From Ligustrum vulgare (taxonomy: Eukaryota > Streptophyta > Magnoliopsida > Lamiales > Oleaceae), in NCBI GenBank assembly GCA_963555705.1, contig OY743182.1:52332592-52396591 (forward strand): a stretch of DNA of 64,000 nt, given 5' to 3'. Shown piece by piece: positions 37,680 through 49,789 of the stretch. The first letter of the stretch is position 1. Every line of letters begins with the position of its first letter. A program made the position numbers and the translations under genes. Below the pieces are notes generated by a model that was not told the origin of the DNA, ran no database searches, and saw only the letters and a program-made list of their open reading frames with translations.

Positions 37680-37968
37680 TGTAATACCCTGATTCACGTA
37701 TTTTTAAAGGTTACTAAGTTTTAGAACTATTTTCTTGTGTCTTTGATTATATGTTGTTGATTTTTTTTATTATTATTATAGTATATAAGAATGGAATTGG
37801 TGAAGGTAAGGACCAAAATTATGGAAGTTCCGGATTTGTCGTTTTCCCTGTATTGCATAGAATCGCGTAGAAGTTTCGAGGATTAGATTAGACGGGAACC
37901 TAAGGTTGAGGACCAACTTGTAGAGGTATAGAATAAAAAAGAAAAAAGAAAGGACAGCAGCCTATGTC

Positions 37969-38030
<62 letters not shown>

Positions 38031-39927
38031 GATATTTTCCTCCTTTAACTAACTCTTTTAGTCCTTTTTTTTTTATCATAAAACCACTTAAATATAAGGA
38101 GAGAGAGAGAGAGAGAGAGAACCGAAATTTTTGAGGAAAAAGAAGGGAAAATTTTGCAAAAATTTTAAGAAAAGAAAAGGAAGGGAAAGAGGAGAAATCA
38201 CAACAAGGTAACAAATGTTTTTATTCTTTGAATTCTTTGATTTTCTTACATGTTGAAGGGGATTTGAAAACCTAGGGTTTATGAGATTTTGGGATGGAAT
38301 TGAAGAATGAATCATAATCTTGTTCATATGTTTTCTTTGGTATAGAAATTTACCTAGAAATTAGAATTTAGCAAATATGATGAAATTATGTTAGTTTCCA
38401 TATCAAGTGGGTTAAGAAGCATGAAGATGAATTATGAACTTATTTCTTATAATTTTGGATCTCATGAAATTGGTATGTGAAAGGGGAAATGATATATGTG
38501 AAGGAAGAAATGGAATTCTTGATGAAATTGACTTGAATTTTAAGATGTAGAAAAAGGGGTATGCTGAATTTTTTTAACAAAGAAAATGTTTTGGTCTAAA
38601 AATTATAGAACCTTCACCCATTTCATGAATTAGAGGATTTATGATGAATACCAATGTAAGGAAACCATAACTACTTGTGGAATTAGAAAATACATAATGT
38701 ATGTAAGGTATAGAAAATGGTAGATTATTCTTGGAAAGATTGGACTGTAAGTTGGTTTACATTGTGTATTACAGGTGAAATTGAGGAGATTGGAAAAGAA
38801 TACCAACCAAGCTAGAATATTGGTCCAAGAATTGTGAGTGGAAATCTTCCTTTCTTACTCTTTAGAAAAGAAATTATTTATGATGTTTTCTATGATTTTC
38901 ATAAAAGTTATGACTTATTTTTGAAAAGTTTTATACGTTATGAATGATATTTCATGATTTTGAGATAATGTGAAATTTATGAAAAATGATGTGAAGTGTG
39001 AATTGTTAATTATGATTTTAATGCAAAAATTTTTCAAGTGATACTCGATGTTGATAAGTATATGCCTCCTACGGGAGAAGGGGCCTATGGCTCAAGTTGT
39101 TTAAATATGTCGCCTTGGCAAATGAACTTAGGGCTCAAGCTGTTTAATTATGTCGCCTTGGCGAAGGGGCCACGGGTTACCAGTGGCTCAAGCTGACACA
39201 TTACGCGCATGTGGTTGATATGATGAAATACAATCGATGAGATTATGAAATGAGAACTTTGGTGAATTTTTTTATTATTATTATTATATGATGATGCCTT
39301 CTTGCTTTATTTGTAAAAGTAAAATTTGAAAATAATGATAAATGATTATTTCTTGATTTTTTTTTACGAATACAAATTTTGGGGAAAATTGTTTGTTATT
39401 GGATTTGTCACTCACTGAGTTTATTAGCTTACCTATTTTTCCCATGTAAATTTCTTTCAGGTGACAACTGAAGTTGAGCAACTTCTGGTACGCCTAGCCT
39501 GTAACATCAAGTTTAGAAAAAGAAAAGGTGGACATGATAACATGATGTTAATTTTGAACACTTTTGTCTTTTGAAAACTTTGTAGATCTTATGAGTTGTA
39601 ATTATTTCATATGTCATGTAAATATAGTTTTGAGTTCCGCCAAGTGTTGTTTTATACGAATATAGGGAATGTGTTTTTGTAAACTAACTTCATCGATATT
39701 GAACCGTGGGTGGAACTATTTATATGTTGAGAATTGTGATTTAAAAATATTTTTGAAAAAAGGGGTAATATATGTGTTAATTATTAAAGGCAAATACTGT
39801 CAAATTATTTTCAGAAAATTTAAGATTTTACGAACCTTGAAGATAGGTTTTGATTTTTAGTTAAAATCTATCATCGGCGCATGTCTCACTTAAAGTCTAG
39901 TAAATGTACTTGGGGTGGGGCATGCCA
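37680..39927 (+). mobile_element. Del/Tekay-like solo LTR nested in the copia element
   Basis: Starts TGTAATACCCTGATTCACG and ends GGGGCATGCCA, typical of Del/Tekay chromovirus LTRs. It is flanked by perfect CGGCT copies (37675-37679 and 39928-39932). Near the 3' end it has the lineage-typical TCACTCACTGAG block, here followed by TTTCAGGTGACAACTGA. It carries GA microsatellites (37969-38024 and 38098-38120) and no protein domain. LTR plus one duplication is 2253 bp, a multiple of three, so the copia frame is conserved across it. Confidence 0.9.
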
Positions 39928-39932
39928 CGGCT

Positions 39933-40970
39933 GGTTGGGACACGGCGTAAAGTTGGTCATCTATTTGAGCTTTCATCCTTACAAATCCCCCGTTCACGTT
40001 CTATCCCACCTTTTGCAACTGCTGTTTCTTCCAGTCTTTGGCATTCTCGCCTTGGTCATACATCCCTGTCCCGTGTTAAGTCGTTAGTGTCTAATGGTCA
40101 TCTAGGCAATGTTAGTTTTGATACTTTTGATTGTGTCTCCTGTCAATTGGGAAAACAAAAGGCTTTATCTTTCAATAATAGTGACTCTTTATCTTCTGCA
40201 CCTTTTAATCTTGTTCACTCTGATGTATGGGGACCTGCATCTACTCCTACTAAAGGGGGATATCGTTATTTTGTTATATTTATCGATGATTATTCTCGCT
40301 ATATTTGGATCTAACTCCTACGTCATAGATCAGAGTTGCTCACAGTTTTTCGTGAATTTAAACAGACGATTAAAACTCAATTTGATCACACTATCAAAGT
40401 CTTTCGCTTCGACAATGCTATGGAATATATGTCCGTTTCCTTTCTTGACACTCTTGAAGAGGAGTATTCTTCCCCATCGTTCATGTCCATATACCTCACA
40501 GCAGAATGGTCGTGCAGAACGCAAACATCTTCATGTGCTTGATACTGTACGATCTCTGCTACACTCAGCCTCACTCCCTGACTCTTTTTGGGGAGAATCT
40601 ACTCTCACAGCTGTATACACGATCAATCAAGTCCCCTCCCCGACCATATCTAATCGGTCTCCTTATGAGCTCCTTCATGAAAAGGTACCAAATCATTATC
40701 TGTTAAAAGTTTTTAGTTGTGCCTGCTTTGTCTTACTTCCACCTCATGAACGTACCAAACTTGAACCACGATCTCGTCTCTGTTGTTTCCATTGTATGAC
40801 ATTGAACACAAAGGTTATCGATGTTATGACCCCGTCGCTAACCGACTTCGCACTCCCGGCATGTTCAGTTTTGGGAACACAAGCCCTTCACCAATATTTA
40901 CTCTTTTCCATCACAATCCCCATCTCCGTCTACTATCTTTTCTGATGCCAGTACAGAATTTCCTTTAGTG
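39933..40970 (+). pseudogene. Copia integrase
   Basis: The frame resumes with RKVGHLFEL, then the zinc-binding HSRLGH...CVSCQLGK, then HSDVWGP (first catalytic Asp), a FRFDNAMEY block (second Asp; usually DNGGEY) and QQNGRAERKH (catalytic Glu). A stop at 40312 and frameshifts near 40470 and 40780 break it. The C-terminal GKGY-type block reads DIEHKGYRCYDP at about 40788. The enzyme would insert copia cDNA. The triad is recognisable but the gene is dead. Confidence 0.87.
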
Positions 40971-41299
40971 TCTGATGCAGGTGTTGAAAGCTCATCCAGT
41001 GACTAGTCATTGCTCGTTCCTCCCGAGCCCGCACCGTCTGCTGATCATGTCATTGCTTCTGAGTCCACTGTTACTCCAGAAAATCGTCAGTCTACTAGAG
41101 TAAGAACCCTTCCTACTCATCTTAGTGATTATCATTGTTATTCTACTATTGCCACTCTTCATGAACCTCGCACATATCACGAGGCCAGTTCTGATCCTCT
41201 TAGACAAAAAGCTATGTTTGATAAACTACAGGCTCTCCTCAATACTCATACATGGGACCTGGTTGATTTCCTCCTAGTAAGTCTGCAGTAGGATGTAAG

Positions 41300-42697
41300 T
41301 GGGTATACAAGATTAAGATATGGGCTGATAGGTCAGTTGAGCGTTACAAAGCTCGACTCGTGGCGCGAGGTTTTACTCAGGAGTATGGTATTGACTACGA
41401 GGAGACTTTTGCACCTGTTGCTCGCCTTACTTCTTTTCGTTGTTTACTTTCTGTCCCAGCTATTCGACACTGGAAACTATTTCAAATGGATGTTAAGAAT
41501 GCATTTCTTAACGGTGATCTAGATGAAGAAATCTATCTCAAACCTCCTCCGGGTTTTGAGCATCTACCTCAGAAGGTTTGTCATCTGCGTAAGGCACTTT
41601 ATGGTCTCAAGCAGTCTCCCCGCTCTTGGTTTTCTAAGTTCAATTATGTGTTGGCTTAGCAAAGCTTTACTCTCGATGCATATGATTTCGCTCTATTTAT
41701 CCGAAAGTCTGAATGTGGTATTGTCCTCCTTTTACTTTATGTTGACGATATGGTTATCACATGTGATGATCTTCATGCCATCCATGCACTTCAGCAATTT
41801 CTTAGTCACCGGTTCGAAATGAAGGATTTGGGTTTGCTTAGTTATTTCTTGGGTCTAGAGATCTCAACTTGCTCAGTTGGTTATTATCTTTCACAGGCTA
41901 AGTATGCATCTGAGCTGTTATCGCGTGCTAAACTGGCAAATAATAAGCTCGTGGATAGTCCTTTAGAGACAAATGTCAAGCTTCTTCCTGGCGACGGAAC
42001 ACTCTTGGCCGATGCCACTCTTTATCGGAAGTTGGTTAGTAGTCTAATTTACCTGACGGTGACTCATCCTGATATCTCGTATGCAGTTGCCTTGGTTAGT
42101 CAGCTTATGCATTCTCCTCGTTCCACTCATTATGCTGTTGTTCTTAGGATCCTTCGATATGTAAAGGAGACTCTATTTCATGGGATTCACTTTTCTGCCC
42201 ACTCACCATTGACTCTCCAAACATATTCTGACGCTGATTGGGCAGGAGATCCTATTGATTGTCGCTCTACTACTGGCTACTGTTTCCTTCTTGGAACATC
42301 TCTTATCTCTTGGAGAAGTAAGAAACAGTCAGTTGTCTCTCGTTCTAGTACGGAATCCGAATACCAGGCCCTGGATGACACCACCTCTGAATTGTTGTGG
42401 ATTCGATGGTTACTCAATGATATCGGTGCTTTCTTTACTGGTAGCTCTTCTCACCATTGTGACAATACTAGTGCTATACAAATTTCCCATAATGATGTCT
42501 TTCATGAGCGCACGAAGCACGTTGAGATAGATCGTCATTTCATTCGTCATCATCTCAGGCAAGGTATTCTTCAGTTGCGTCATGTTTCTTTTGATAATCT
42601 GCTTGTTGATATGTTTACCAAGGCACATCCCTCTGGACGTCATCGTGATTTGGTTTGTAAACTTAAGCTGGCATCTTTGCTCCCATCTTCAATTTGA
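41300..42697 (+). pseudogene. Copia reverse transcriptase and RNase H
   Basis: RT blocks are YKARLVARGFTQEYGIDYEE, FQMDVKNAFLNGDLDEEIY and LYGLKQSPRSW, then YVDDMV near 41738, KYASELL and the RNase H signatures YSDADWAGD and SRSSTESEYQAL. The frame ends at 42697 (LPSSI). Only one in-frame stop (TAG 41657-41659) interrupts about 460 codons, so this is the best preserved part of the element. RNase H includes the expected D, E and D residues. Confidence 0.9.
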
Positions 42698-42713
42698 GGG
42701 GAGGGGGGGGGGG
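42698..42713 (+). other. Polypurine tract of the copia element
   Basis: GGGGAGGGGGGGGGGG directly before the 3' LTR. Confidence 0.75.
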
Positions 42714-42903
42714 TATATTAGAATATATTATACCATATATTCTGTATATTATATTTATAGTATAGCGTATATTCTATAATCTATATATATGATAGCTAGC
42801 CCCGTTCTCTTCTTATAAAAGAGACAAACCCTTGTATAGTTTTACACAGTTTAATATACAATTCTTCATTCTCTGTTTTCTCTCTAGCTCTTTATTCTTG
42901 ATA
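42714..42903 (+). repeat. 3' LTR of the copia element
   Basis: Matches 36062-36259 closely. The expected terminal CA is TA here. Confidence 0.85.
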
Positions 42904-44632
42904 GACACAAACGAATTTTCAGTTCATCATTCTCCCCTATTTTGATCATTATACACATTTTCTTAAATTGAACTTTTGAACCAATTTTCATGACATTTTT
43001 TGCAAGAGGAAGTCATGTATTGGAAATAAATGGGTAGTGTTAAATAGGACTGGAATTATGTGTAAAGGGATAAACAATTAATGGACCTTCCCATCGAGCT
43101 TATTAGAACACTACAAGAAAAATGTCCAGTAGTGACACATTTTTTACTACGTGTAGTGCAAGTGTCACAATTTTTGTGACGCAAAAAATCATAACTAAAT
43201 ATTGTGATGGTTTGAAGTGTCGCAAATAATTGTATGCATAAAAAAAATAATTAAAAAATAATTTATTTAGAATTTAGTGACATTTAAAATCATTGCTAAT
43301 TATTATGAGAGTTTAAGTGTCACAAATAATTATATTCATACATAAAATAATTAAAAATATAATTTATTTATAATTTAGTGACATTTAAAATGCTTATTAT
43401 TAAATTTTTATGATGATTAGATTAGATTTTTGTCATTAAAATGTCCACTTTACCAACAAAAATACTAAAATTTTTATCTTTATTTGATTTGATTTCCCTC
43501 CTATTGAAAATTTCAATTTCCCTCTCAATTAATACTTTTCCTACTTCCAAGTCCCAAACCCTATCTTCTTGCATCTCTCATCCGCCTCCTTCGCCTTCTC
43601 CTTCTCCATCTCTTTCTTCCACCTTCAGTTTTCTTCCCTTCCCTTGTGATCCTCGAATCTTGGATTGTCGTCGTTGACGACTGTCAATGGCAGCCCCGAG
43701 AGTTCCACTCCACTCTAGTCTCCAGACCCGCCCTTTGGCTCTGCCTGCAGCCTGCGTGAGAGTGCTGCGTCTAGCGCTCCACCTTCGACTCCGAGGTAGC
43801 GACCGCGGCCTATGCTCACCGGTAGGTATATAAAAAAATTTGTTTTAGTGACTGTGTCTCGTTCGTTTGTGATTTCTGAATAAGTTATACAGTCTAATGC
43901 TTTACTCGGTTTTAGATTTTATTTAGCTATAATTTAATTTTTTGTAATTTAATTTCCTTTCACTTTAATGACAACACAGATTTGCAATTGAAAGTTGCAT
44001 TTCGAACAATCTACTGGCTTTCAAGCTTGTTTGATTTTTCAATGCGTTGAGATTGAATCAGTTGACGTTTACTGTGATTACGAGGTTAGTGAAAATGTGA
44101 TTTCGAGAACGTGAATTTGTGGATTTGCTCTAGATTATTGACTCTGATTTGGTTTAGATTATTCACTCATGAAAATGTGAAAATGTGATCTCGAGAATGT
44201 GAAAATGTGATTGCGAGGTTAGTGAATTTGCTTCAGATTATTGACTTGCTTTGATTTTTCTTTGAGATTTAGATTTTAGACCGTGATTTGTGGTATCTAT
44301 CATGTATATACATGTTGACTATATGTATATACAAGTTTTTGCAAAAGTATATAATATGAGCATGATATTTGGGAGAAGTAATTTCTGAGGAGGCACCTGA
44401 CGTATATAATCTCCATAAGTGAATATTATGCTCTTATCTTGAATACTCTTGCATTTAAATGCATCATACTGCCGACAACTTTCATGTTTCCTGGCTTTCT
44501 AGTTTCTCCTCATCTATCCAACCTCAACCATGAATTCATGAAACCCATGGACTATGAATTTATCTTAGAGTAGAAAAATGGATAAACTTGTGGTTTTCCT
44601 AAAACATTCATTTTTATTTTGTTTCCTTATAG

Positions 44633-44990
44633 GAGTTACTTGAGTTGGGTGAAGCAGTTGGAAATCAAAGTAGGGGTCTTCCTCGAGAACTTATTGCATT
44701 GCTCCCACTATCAAAGTTCAACCAGGTATTTTTTTTTACATTAAAGGTGTGTAATCTGCCGGATGGAGTGCAAACGACGTGACAAGCAGATGACTCTTCC
44801 TTGCAAAAACATCTACCATGTAGGTTGTGGAAGCAAAGCAAATGGTTGAGTATTAACGAAGTAAGCAAATTTCCTTGACAACTTTCTTAAGTACTTTAAC
44901 AATGATGTTGCTAACCAGTAACCATTTGTACTAAAACAGGCTTGCCCAATTTTCTACAAGAAAGTGATCATCAACGTTCCAAAGGATTAA
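44633..44990 (+). pseudogene. Captured fragment of a BIG BROTHER-type RING E3 ubiquitin ligase gene
   Basis: Exon-like pieces with intact splice-site context are 44633-44725 (31 codons, ELLELGEAVGNQSRGLPREL, after TTATAG and before GTATTT), about 44748-44860 and 44940-44990. The second reads CVICRMECKRRDKQMTLPCK then YHVGCGSK, the first half of a RING-H2 finger. The third reads ACPIFYKK, the second half with its last cysteine lost (usual ACPIC). A stop lies inside piece two. The wording matches the plant BIG BROTHER family, E3 ligases that limit organ growth. The fragment kept introns, so it was taken as genomic DNA and cannot encode a working ligase. Confidence 0.8.
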
Positions 44991-45176
44991 AGCAATATTC
45001 TTATCAGCAAGGGATGGTACTTGCTTTTCCATTTCGGTTCAAGGTATGTACTATTTTTCTACATTTTTTCCCTTTGTTTTCTGTACCTAATTTTCTTCAT
45101 TTCATCTTCTATATTAAAATATTGAAGTTTTTGGTAAATAAGATTATAGTTTTTTACTTGATAACATTTTCATCAG

Positions 45177-45400
45177 ATGATGAGGGAATCTGGGAGAGGA
45201 AGGTTAAAAGAGTCTGGTTGGGTACTTACAACACTGCTGAGGAGGCATCCAGAGCTTACGAAATGAAACGCCTGGAATTCGAGGCATTGGCTATTAGTAT
45301 CAACTCATTCGAGAAGAGTTCGAAGGATAATGATACAAACTGATTGTTCTGTGGTGGGTTCTAAGCCTGTTATGAACCTTGAACAAAAATCTTGCTGTTG
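45177..45400 (+). pseudogene. Captured AP2/ERF transcription factor fragment
   Basis: After an acceptor-like TTTCATCAG the frame reads RKVKRVWLGTYNTAEEASRAY, then RLEFEALA, the second half of an AP2/ERF DNA-binding domain and the residues after it. The first half of the domain is missing. A stop at 45341 follows; the sequence beyond resembles a continued ERF118-like coding region with an indel. It lies 190 bp after the RING fragment in the same orientation, giving a potential chimeric transcript inside the CACTA element. Confidence 0.78.
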
Positions 45401-46192
45401 AGGTTCGGTGTACCGTGATACTTGAACGGTCAAGTCTTTTGTATTGTTAATTATCTATTAATCATTTTTTGTGTAGCATGGAACATATGATGTAAGATTT
45501 TCTATGGTAGCATATTAATTGAGTATATTGGTGAGATTGTGTAGATTATTATGATTTTTTGTTGTGAATTGGTGATGTATTCTTCATAATATGTGATATA
45601 TTGTGGATGATTTAATAGGTATAAATTTCAAATTCAACAATAGGTTTTTATTTTTTATTTTTTTTTAAAACATATATGTAAAATTAGTGATACTTTTATA
45701 TGTCACTAAACACATTTTTTAAAAAAAAGTTAGTGATACTTCCATTTACTAGTGACACTTGAAAGTGTCATTAAAGTGCAATTGTTATGACGTTTTCAAG
45801 TGTCACAATTATTAGTGACGCTTCCAAATGTCAGAATATTTAGTGATATCATAAAATGTCAGAAATTTTAGCAATGCCTACCAGCGTCACAATTTATTTT
45901 CTGAATATACAAGTTTCTTGAGGCTGTCACAATTTTTTCTAATAACACTTATAAGTCCCACAATATTACTGAATACATGTCACTAGTAGACTTCTTTTTT
46001 TTGTAGTGGAAAGGGTAATATATTTATCTTTATTTTATTTCAGTTGACAACTTAACAACCACCCAATATATTTATGATCAATTCCTCATTGAGGCATAAC
46101 CTAAGTTTACATTTGAATTCTGAAGTGATAGAAAAATAAGTCAACGGTACTTTCATGTTGCATTATATACATAACTCTTTGCATTACATTTA

Positions 46193-46356
46193 GCGCATGT
46201 TTGGTATTGATAAAAATCAATTTTTTAGTAAATTTTGATAAAAGTTGATAAAATGTGTGATTGAAAAGTTTTGGGTCTCATAAAATTTGTGGTGAAATTA
46301 GATGTTGATTTTGAATTAGATTAAAATATAAAATTTTAGTGCTATCAAACAGGGGC
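46193..46356. mobile_element. Tourist/Harbinger-like MITE
   Basis: The 164-bp element has imperfect inverted ends GCGCATGTTTGGTA and (complement) GCCCCTGTTTGATA, and TTA on both sides (46190-46192 and 46357-46359). The TTA duplication fits PIF/Harbinger-type MITEs. Confidence 0.6.
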
Positions 46357-46359
46357 TTA

Positions 46360-48081
46360 ATGATTTCTTGTCTTGCTCTTATTAGCTAAGTGAGATAATT
46401 GTGCATTATGAGTTTTTACACCCAAATCAATAACTATGAGGTAGGCTAGCTTCTCATTGAACTACAATCTTTCCTTTCCTCTTACGAACAAATTTATGAA
46501 GTTCGTTTTTCCTTGCTCCTAAGGTAGTAGATCAAGGAACGTATGCACTATATAAAATGACAACTCAACAAGTCTAACGAATCCATATTCAATAACACAA
46601 ACCCACATGATTTTAACTTAGCATACATTATTTCTAAATTTCACGAAAAATAAACTATCTTCAATGAAATTGCAAATGAAAATTAAACTCTATGAAATTG
46701 CATAACTAGCTCAACTGCAACATATTTTTGCTTATGTTGTTCTTGTGTTTAATCTTAAACATCCGTTTTTATTAAAGAGTGCAAAATCTGCGTGGGACAT
46801 TTCTCAACGTTGATGAATTCCTTCCAAAAAATAGTTAATGCCTAACAAGAATCAATTAAACTATGTTCGAATGCACTTTATTATACATATTCTACCTACT
46901 TGTGAAAAATAAATATCGCTAATATTATCAAGTGCACTAATATATACATATATATGCATTCACTACTTGTAATTAAAAAAAGGAAAAGGAAAATGAAACT
47001 TGCACCCTTCTCTTTGATGGACCGTATATTTGTCAAAATTATATCACAATATTTTTATTTTTTTTTTTCTTTTTGCTTTAAACTATATTGTTAAATTCAT
47101 CAATTTCATCTATTAATTCACCTTAAAATTACTTTCATCCGCAGTATGCTAGAAATGTGATAGAGCTTCTAGCAAATCTAGTAACTTTGTCCAAGATCTT
47201 GTTCTCGATCCAACTTATTAAAAGTACTTCCGCACTGAAATTGTACCTAGCTTAAAAAATCTAACGATAAAGACAAGTAATATACTCATGCAATCAACAG
47301 AATTTGTACTCTTTATCTTTGATTTGATTATACATGCAATACATGATGATGACACCACTTTTTATAATGAAATGAAGAATAAGATACCCTTGCATAAATC
47401 ATAATGGACGGTCCCGAGTTCGAACACTAGCTTTCCATTTTAACAATAAAACTTAGATACAAATGGGGAAGCGAATAACTTTATTCATTGTCGAAGGTGA
47501 TGTAAGCTATTAGTTATCAATATGATAGTGTTCTCACAATGCAATGCAATACAATTCAACACGGCAACTGATGTATATCATTACTCGAACTATCAAAATA
47601 AAAGTGCAATAAGTTGTTCAAATATATATATATATATATATATGTCAGTGACAATGTCTCCACGTAACAATTCATTCTAACGTTTATGAATTAAAACCTC
47701 CAACAGTTACATAGATAATTGTTCACGACTACGGCTATAAGAATATCATTGCTTTGGAAAAATGACCACATTTTGTTTATGAATTCCAATATGATTGTAT
47801 CAATACATAGCGAATTACTACTATTATTTATTGAATAAATATTGAATTTGATCAAGTGCTAACTTTGATTATCGGTGCATATGTCTTCGTTCACACTATA
47901 AGTGGCAAAACTTTGCACTATAGAAAAGCATTGGAATAAATATATGATAATTGGACAATTTTTGGGATAAAATCTAAAGAATGTGATAGTGGCACTGGCA
48001 GAGCACTTTTCAAGTTGTCATTTCCAAAGCAGAAAAATAAAAAGAGTGTCCAGTAGCGTTTGAACTTGTCCATAAAAATAT
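46360..48081. other. AT-rich intergenic sequence, no gene seen
   Basis: No open frame with a family motif. An AT microsatellite lies at 47622-47643. Confidence 0.5.
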
Positions 48082-48599
48082 ATACTATTAGCATCTGAGT
48101 GGGACCATTTCAAAGAATCTTAAAAATCACGTGATTTAATTGCCATGTACAAATGTACTCATTTCACGATGACACCAAGTTTGGTTCAATGCAAAATTCT
48201 TGCCTGCGCTGCTAGTGGGTTTGGTAAACTATTAACCCTTTTTTCACGTGATTATTACAATTTATAAATAATTTATAAATAATCTAATTTTTTAAATTAT
48301 TTTTTAATTATATATAATTTTTTGAAATCATTTTTTAATCATATATTTTATCTCACAAACATAAATAAATCACTAAAATAATTACTTGCTTGTTGTGGTG
48401 TTTAAAAACCCTCGATCAGTTAGAACACAGTAAAATTACACGAATACTAGATGTTAAGAATAACATATGTGATATGTGTAATCATGTAGGCTGCGTTTGA
48501 TTCGTTATATTTTCCATTGAAAAATATGATTTTCCACGTGATTTTCCAACTTTGCGTTGTTTAGTTGCCTAACTTTCCATGATATTCATTTTTCCACTT

Positions 48600-49789
48600 A
48601 GGTATGTCAACGAGCCGAGCCGATCCGAGCCTCGAGCCGAACATCAAGGCTCGAGCTTTGTTCGATCTTTTTAGGACCTAGTTTTTTTTGGCCCGAGCCG
48701 AGCCGAGCCAAAGCTCGGCCAAAAAATTGAGGCTCAGCTCGAGCTTCATCGAGCAGAGCCGAGCCGAGCCGAGCCCGAGCATTTATGAACTATTCATCAT
48801 CACACACTTCAAACGAGATAAACACAGAAAAAGAATTTCCAAAAATTATTTCAGACTTTGAATATTTATTATCAGTACACCAGACCCAAGTTTTTGTCAT
48901 AGACCAAACTTTAAAAGAAGATTATAAAATTTTAGATACAGTTATAGACATTCAAGGATATAGTAGTAATTTTTATCCTTTTAAGAATTATATTAACAGA
49001 AATAGTAAAAGAAGTTTTGATTTACAATTTAAAATCAAAGAATTAGAAAAAAATTTAGAAACAAAAATTTTAAGAACAGACAATGAATTTTACCCTTTTT
49101 ATCTAGAACAGTATAGAATAGAGACAGGATACTATAAACAAGACTGTGAAAGTCTTCTAGACCAATAATTTCCGCATACAAGCCGATCTCTGCATCCAAC
49201 CTTAAGTATTTGTAATTACTTAAATGAATAATATTATAGTGTAGAATGTAGTTAGTCTCAAATTTGAAAGTTGAAACTTGAAACCGAGAGAAATATTATC
49301 ACAATAATTGAAGAATATAGAGAAATAGAGAATTGAATAGAAATTATAGCAAACAAATGACTATTATGACGAAATGAAAAAACTTGTAAGTGAATTGTGA
49401 ATTAACAAACAAAATGCGACTTATTTATAGAAAAAAAAATGTGGGAAAACAAAAAAAAAAAATTCAAATTTCAAATTTTCAAAAAAAAATCTGCATATTT
49501 CAAATCAGATCAAAAATCAGATCAAAAATGTACCAACCCGTGTTGCAGGCAGCTGCTGCTAAGCAGCAGCGGTAGCAGCTGCCTGCTAATTTGCAGGAAG
49601 CAGAGACACGGGCCGGCCCGTGTGGCTCGGCGGGCCACACGGGCCGGCCCCGGCTCGAGCCCAGTGAGTATTTTTGGGCTCGGCCCGAGCTTCGGCTCGA
49701 TCCTACGAGCCTCGAGCCAAGTTTAGCCCGAGCTTTTAACGAGCCGAGCCCGAGCTACCCGAGCCGACGAACCGTTTTGACACGCCTAT
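48600..49789. mobile_element. hAT element nested in the preceding element
   Basis: The ends AGGTATGTCAA and (complement) TAGGCGTGTCAA resemble plant hAT ends TAGGGGTGTCAA. TTCCACTT flanks both sides (48592-48599 and 49790-49797), an 8-bp duplication. Subterminal arrays of GAGCCGAGCC on both sides are typical of this hAT group. A transposase is not recognisable. Confidence 0.78.
48785..49168 (+). CDS. Unidentified 127-residue ORF inside the hAT element
   Basis: The ORF begins MNYSSSHTSNEINTEKEF, ends CESLLDQ with TAA, and is uninterrupted. The predicted protein is hydrophilic, with many Lys, Glu, Asp, Tyr and Phe, and a likely helical/coiled segment around residues 75-95 (LQFKIKELEKNLE). Codons are strongly A-ending, and the base composition differs sharply from the GC-rich GAGCC arrays next to it. 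I do not recognise a family: it is not a hAT dimerisation domain, BED finger or any retrotransposon domain I know. It may be filler DNA captured by the element, of unknown origin, or a chance frame. No TATA box or splice sites are evident. Confidence 0.35.
   Translation: MNYSSSHTSNEINTEKEFPKIISDFEYLLSVHQTQVFVIDQTLKEDYKILDTVIDIQGYSSNFYPFKNYINRNSKRSFDLQFKIKELEKNLETKILRTDNEFYPFYLEQYRIETGYYKQDCESLLDQ

Larger units (their letters stand above)
36052..42903 (+). mobile_element. Degenerate Ty1/copia retrotransposon with a nested solo LTR
   Basis: Short LTRs lie at 36052-36259 and about 42714-42903. The flanks AACAC (36047-36051) and GACAC (42904-42908) are a near-perfect target duplication. The order gag, integrase, reverse transcriptase, RNase H is the copia order. 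The body minus the nested LTR is about 4.6 kb. Gag has three in-frame stops, integrase has stops and frameshifts, and the protease region is deleted. Confidence 0.9.
43109..46008. mobile_element. CACTA (En/Spm) element carrying host gene fragments
   Basis: The left end CACTACAAGAAAAATG and right end TTTTTTTTGTAGTG are CACTA terminal inverted repeats, flanked by the 3-bp duplication GAA (43106-43108 and 46009-46011). Subterminal regions hold many copies of GTGTCAC/GTGACAC-like words (43125-43400 and 45690-45975), as expected for transposase-binding arrays. No transposase is present. Instead the centre holds host exons, so it is a non-autonomous Pack-type element. Confidence 0.9.
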
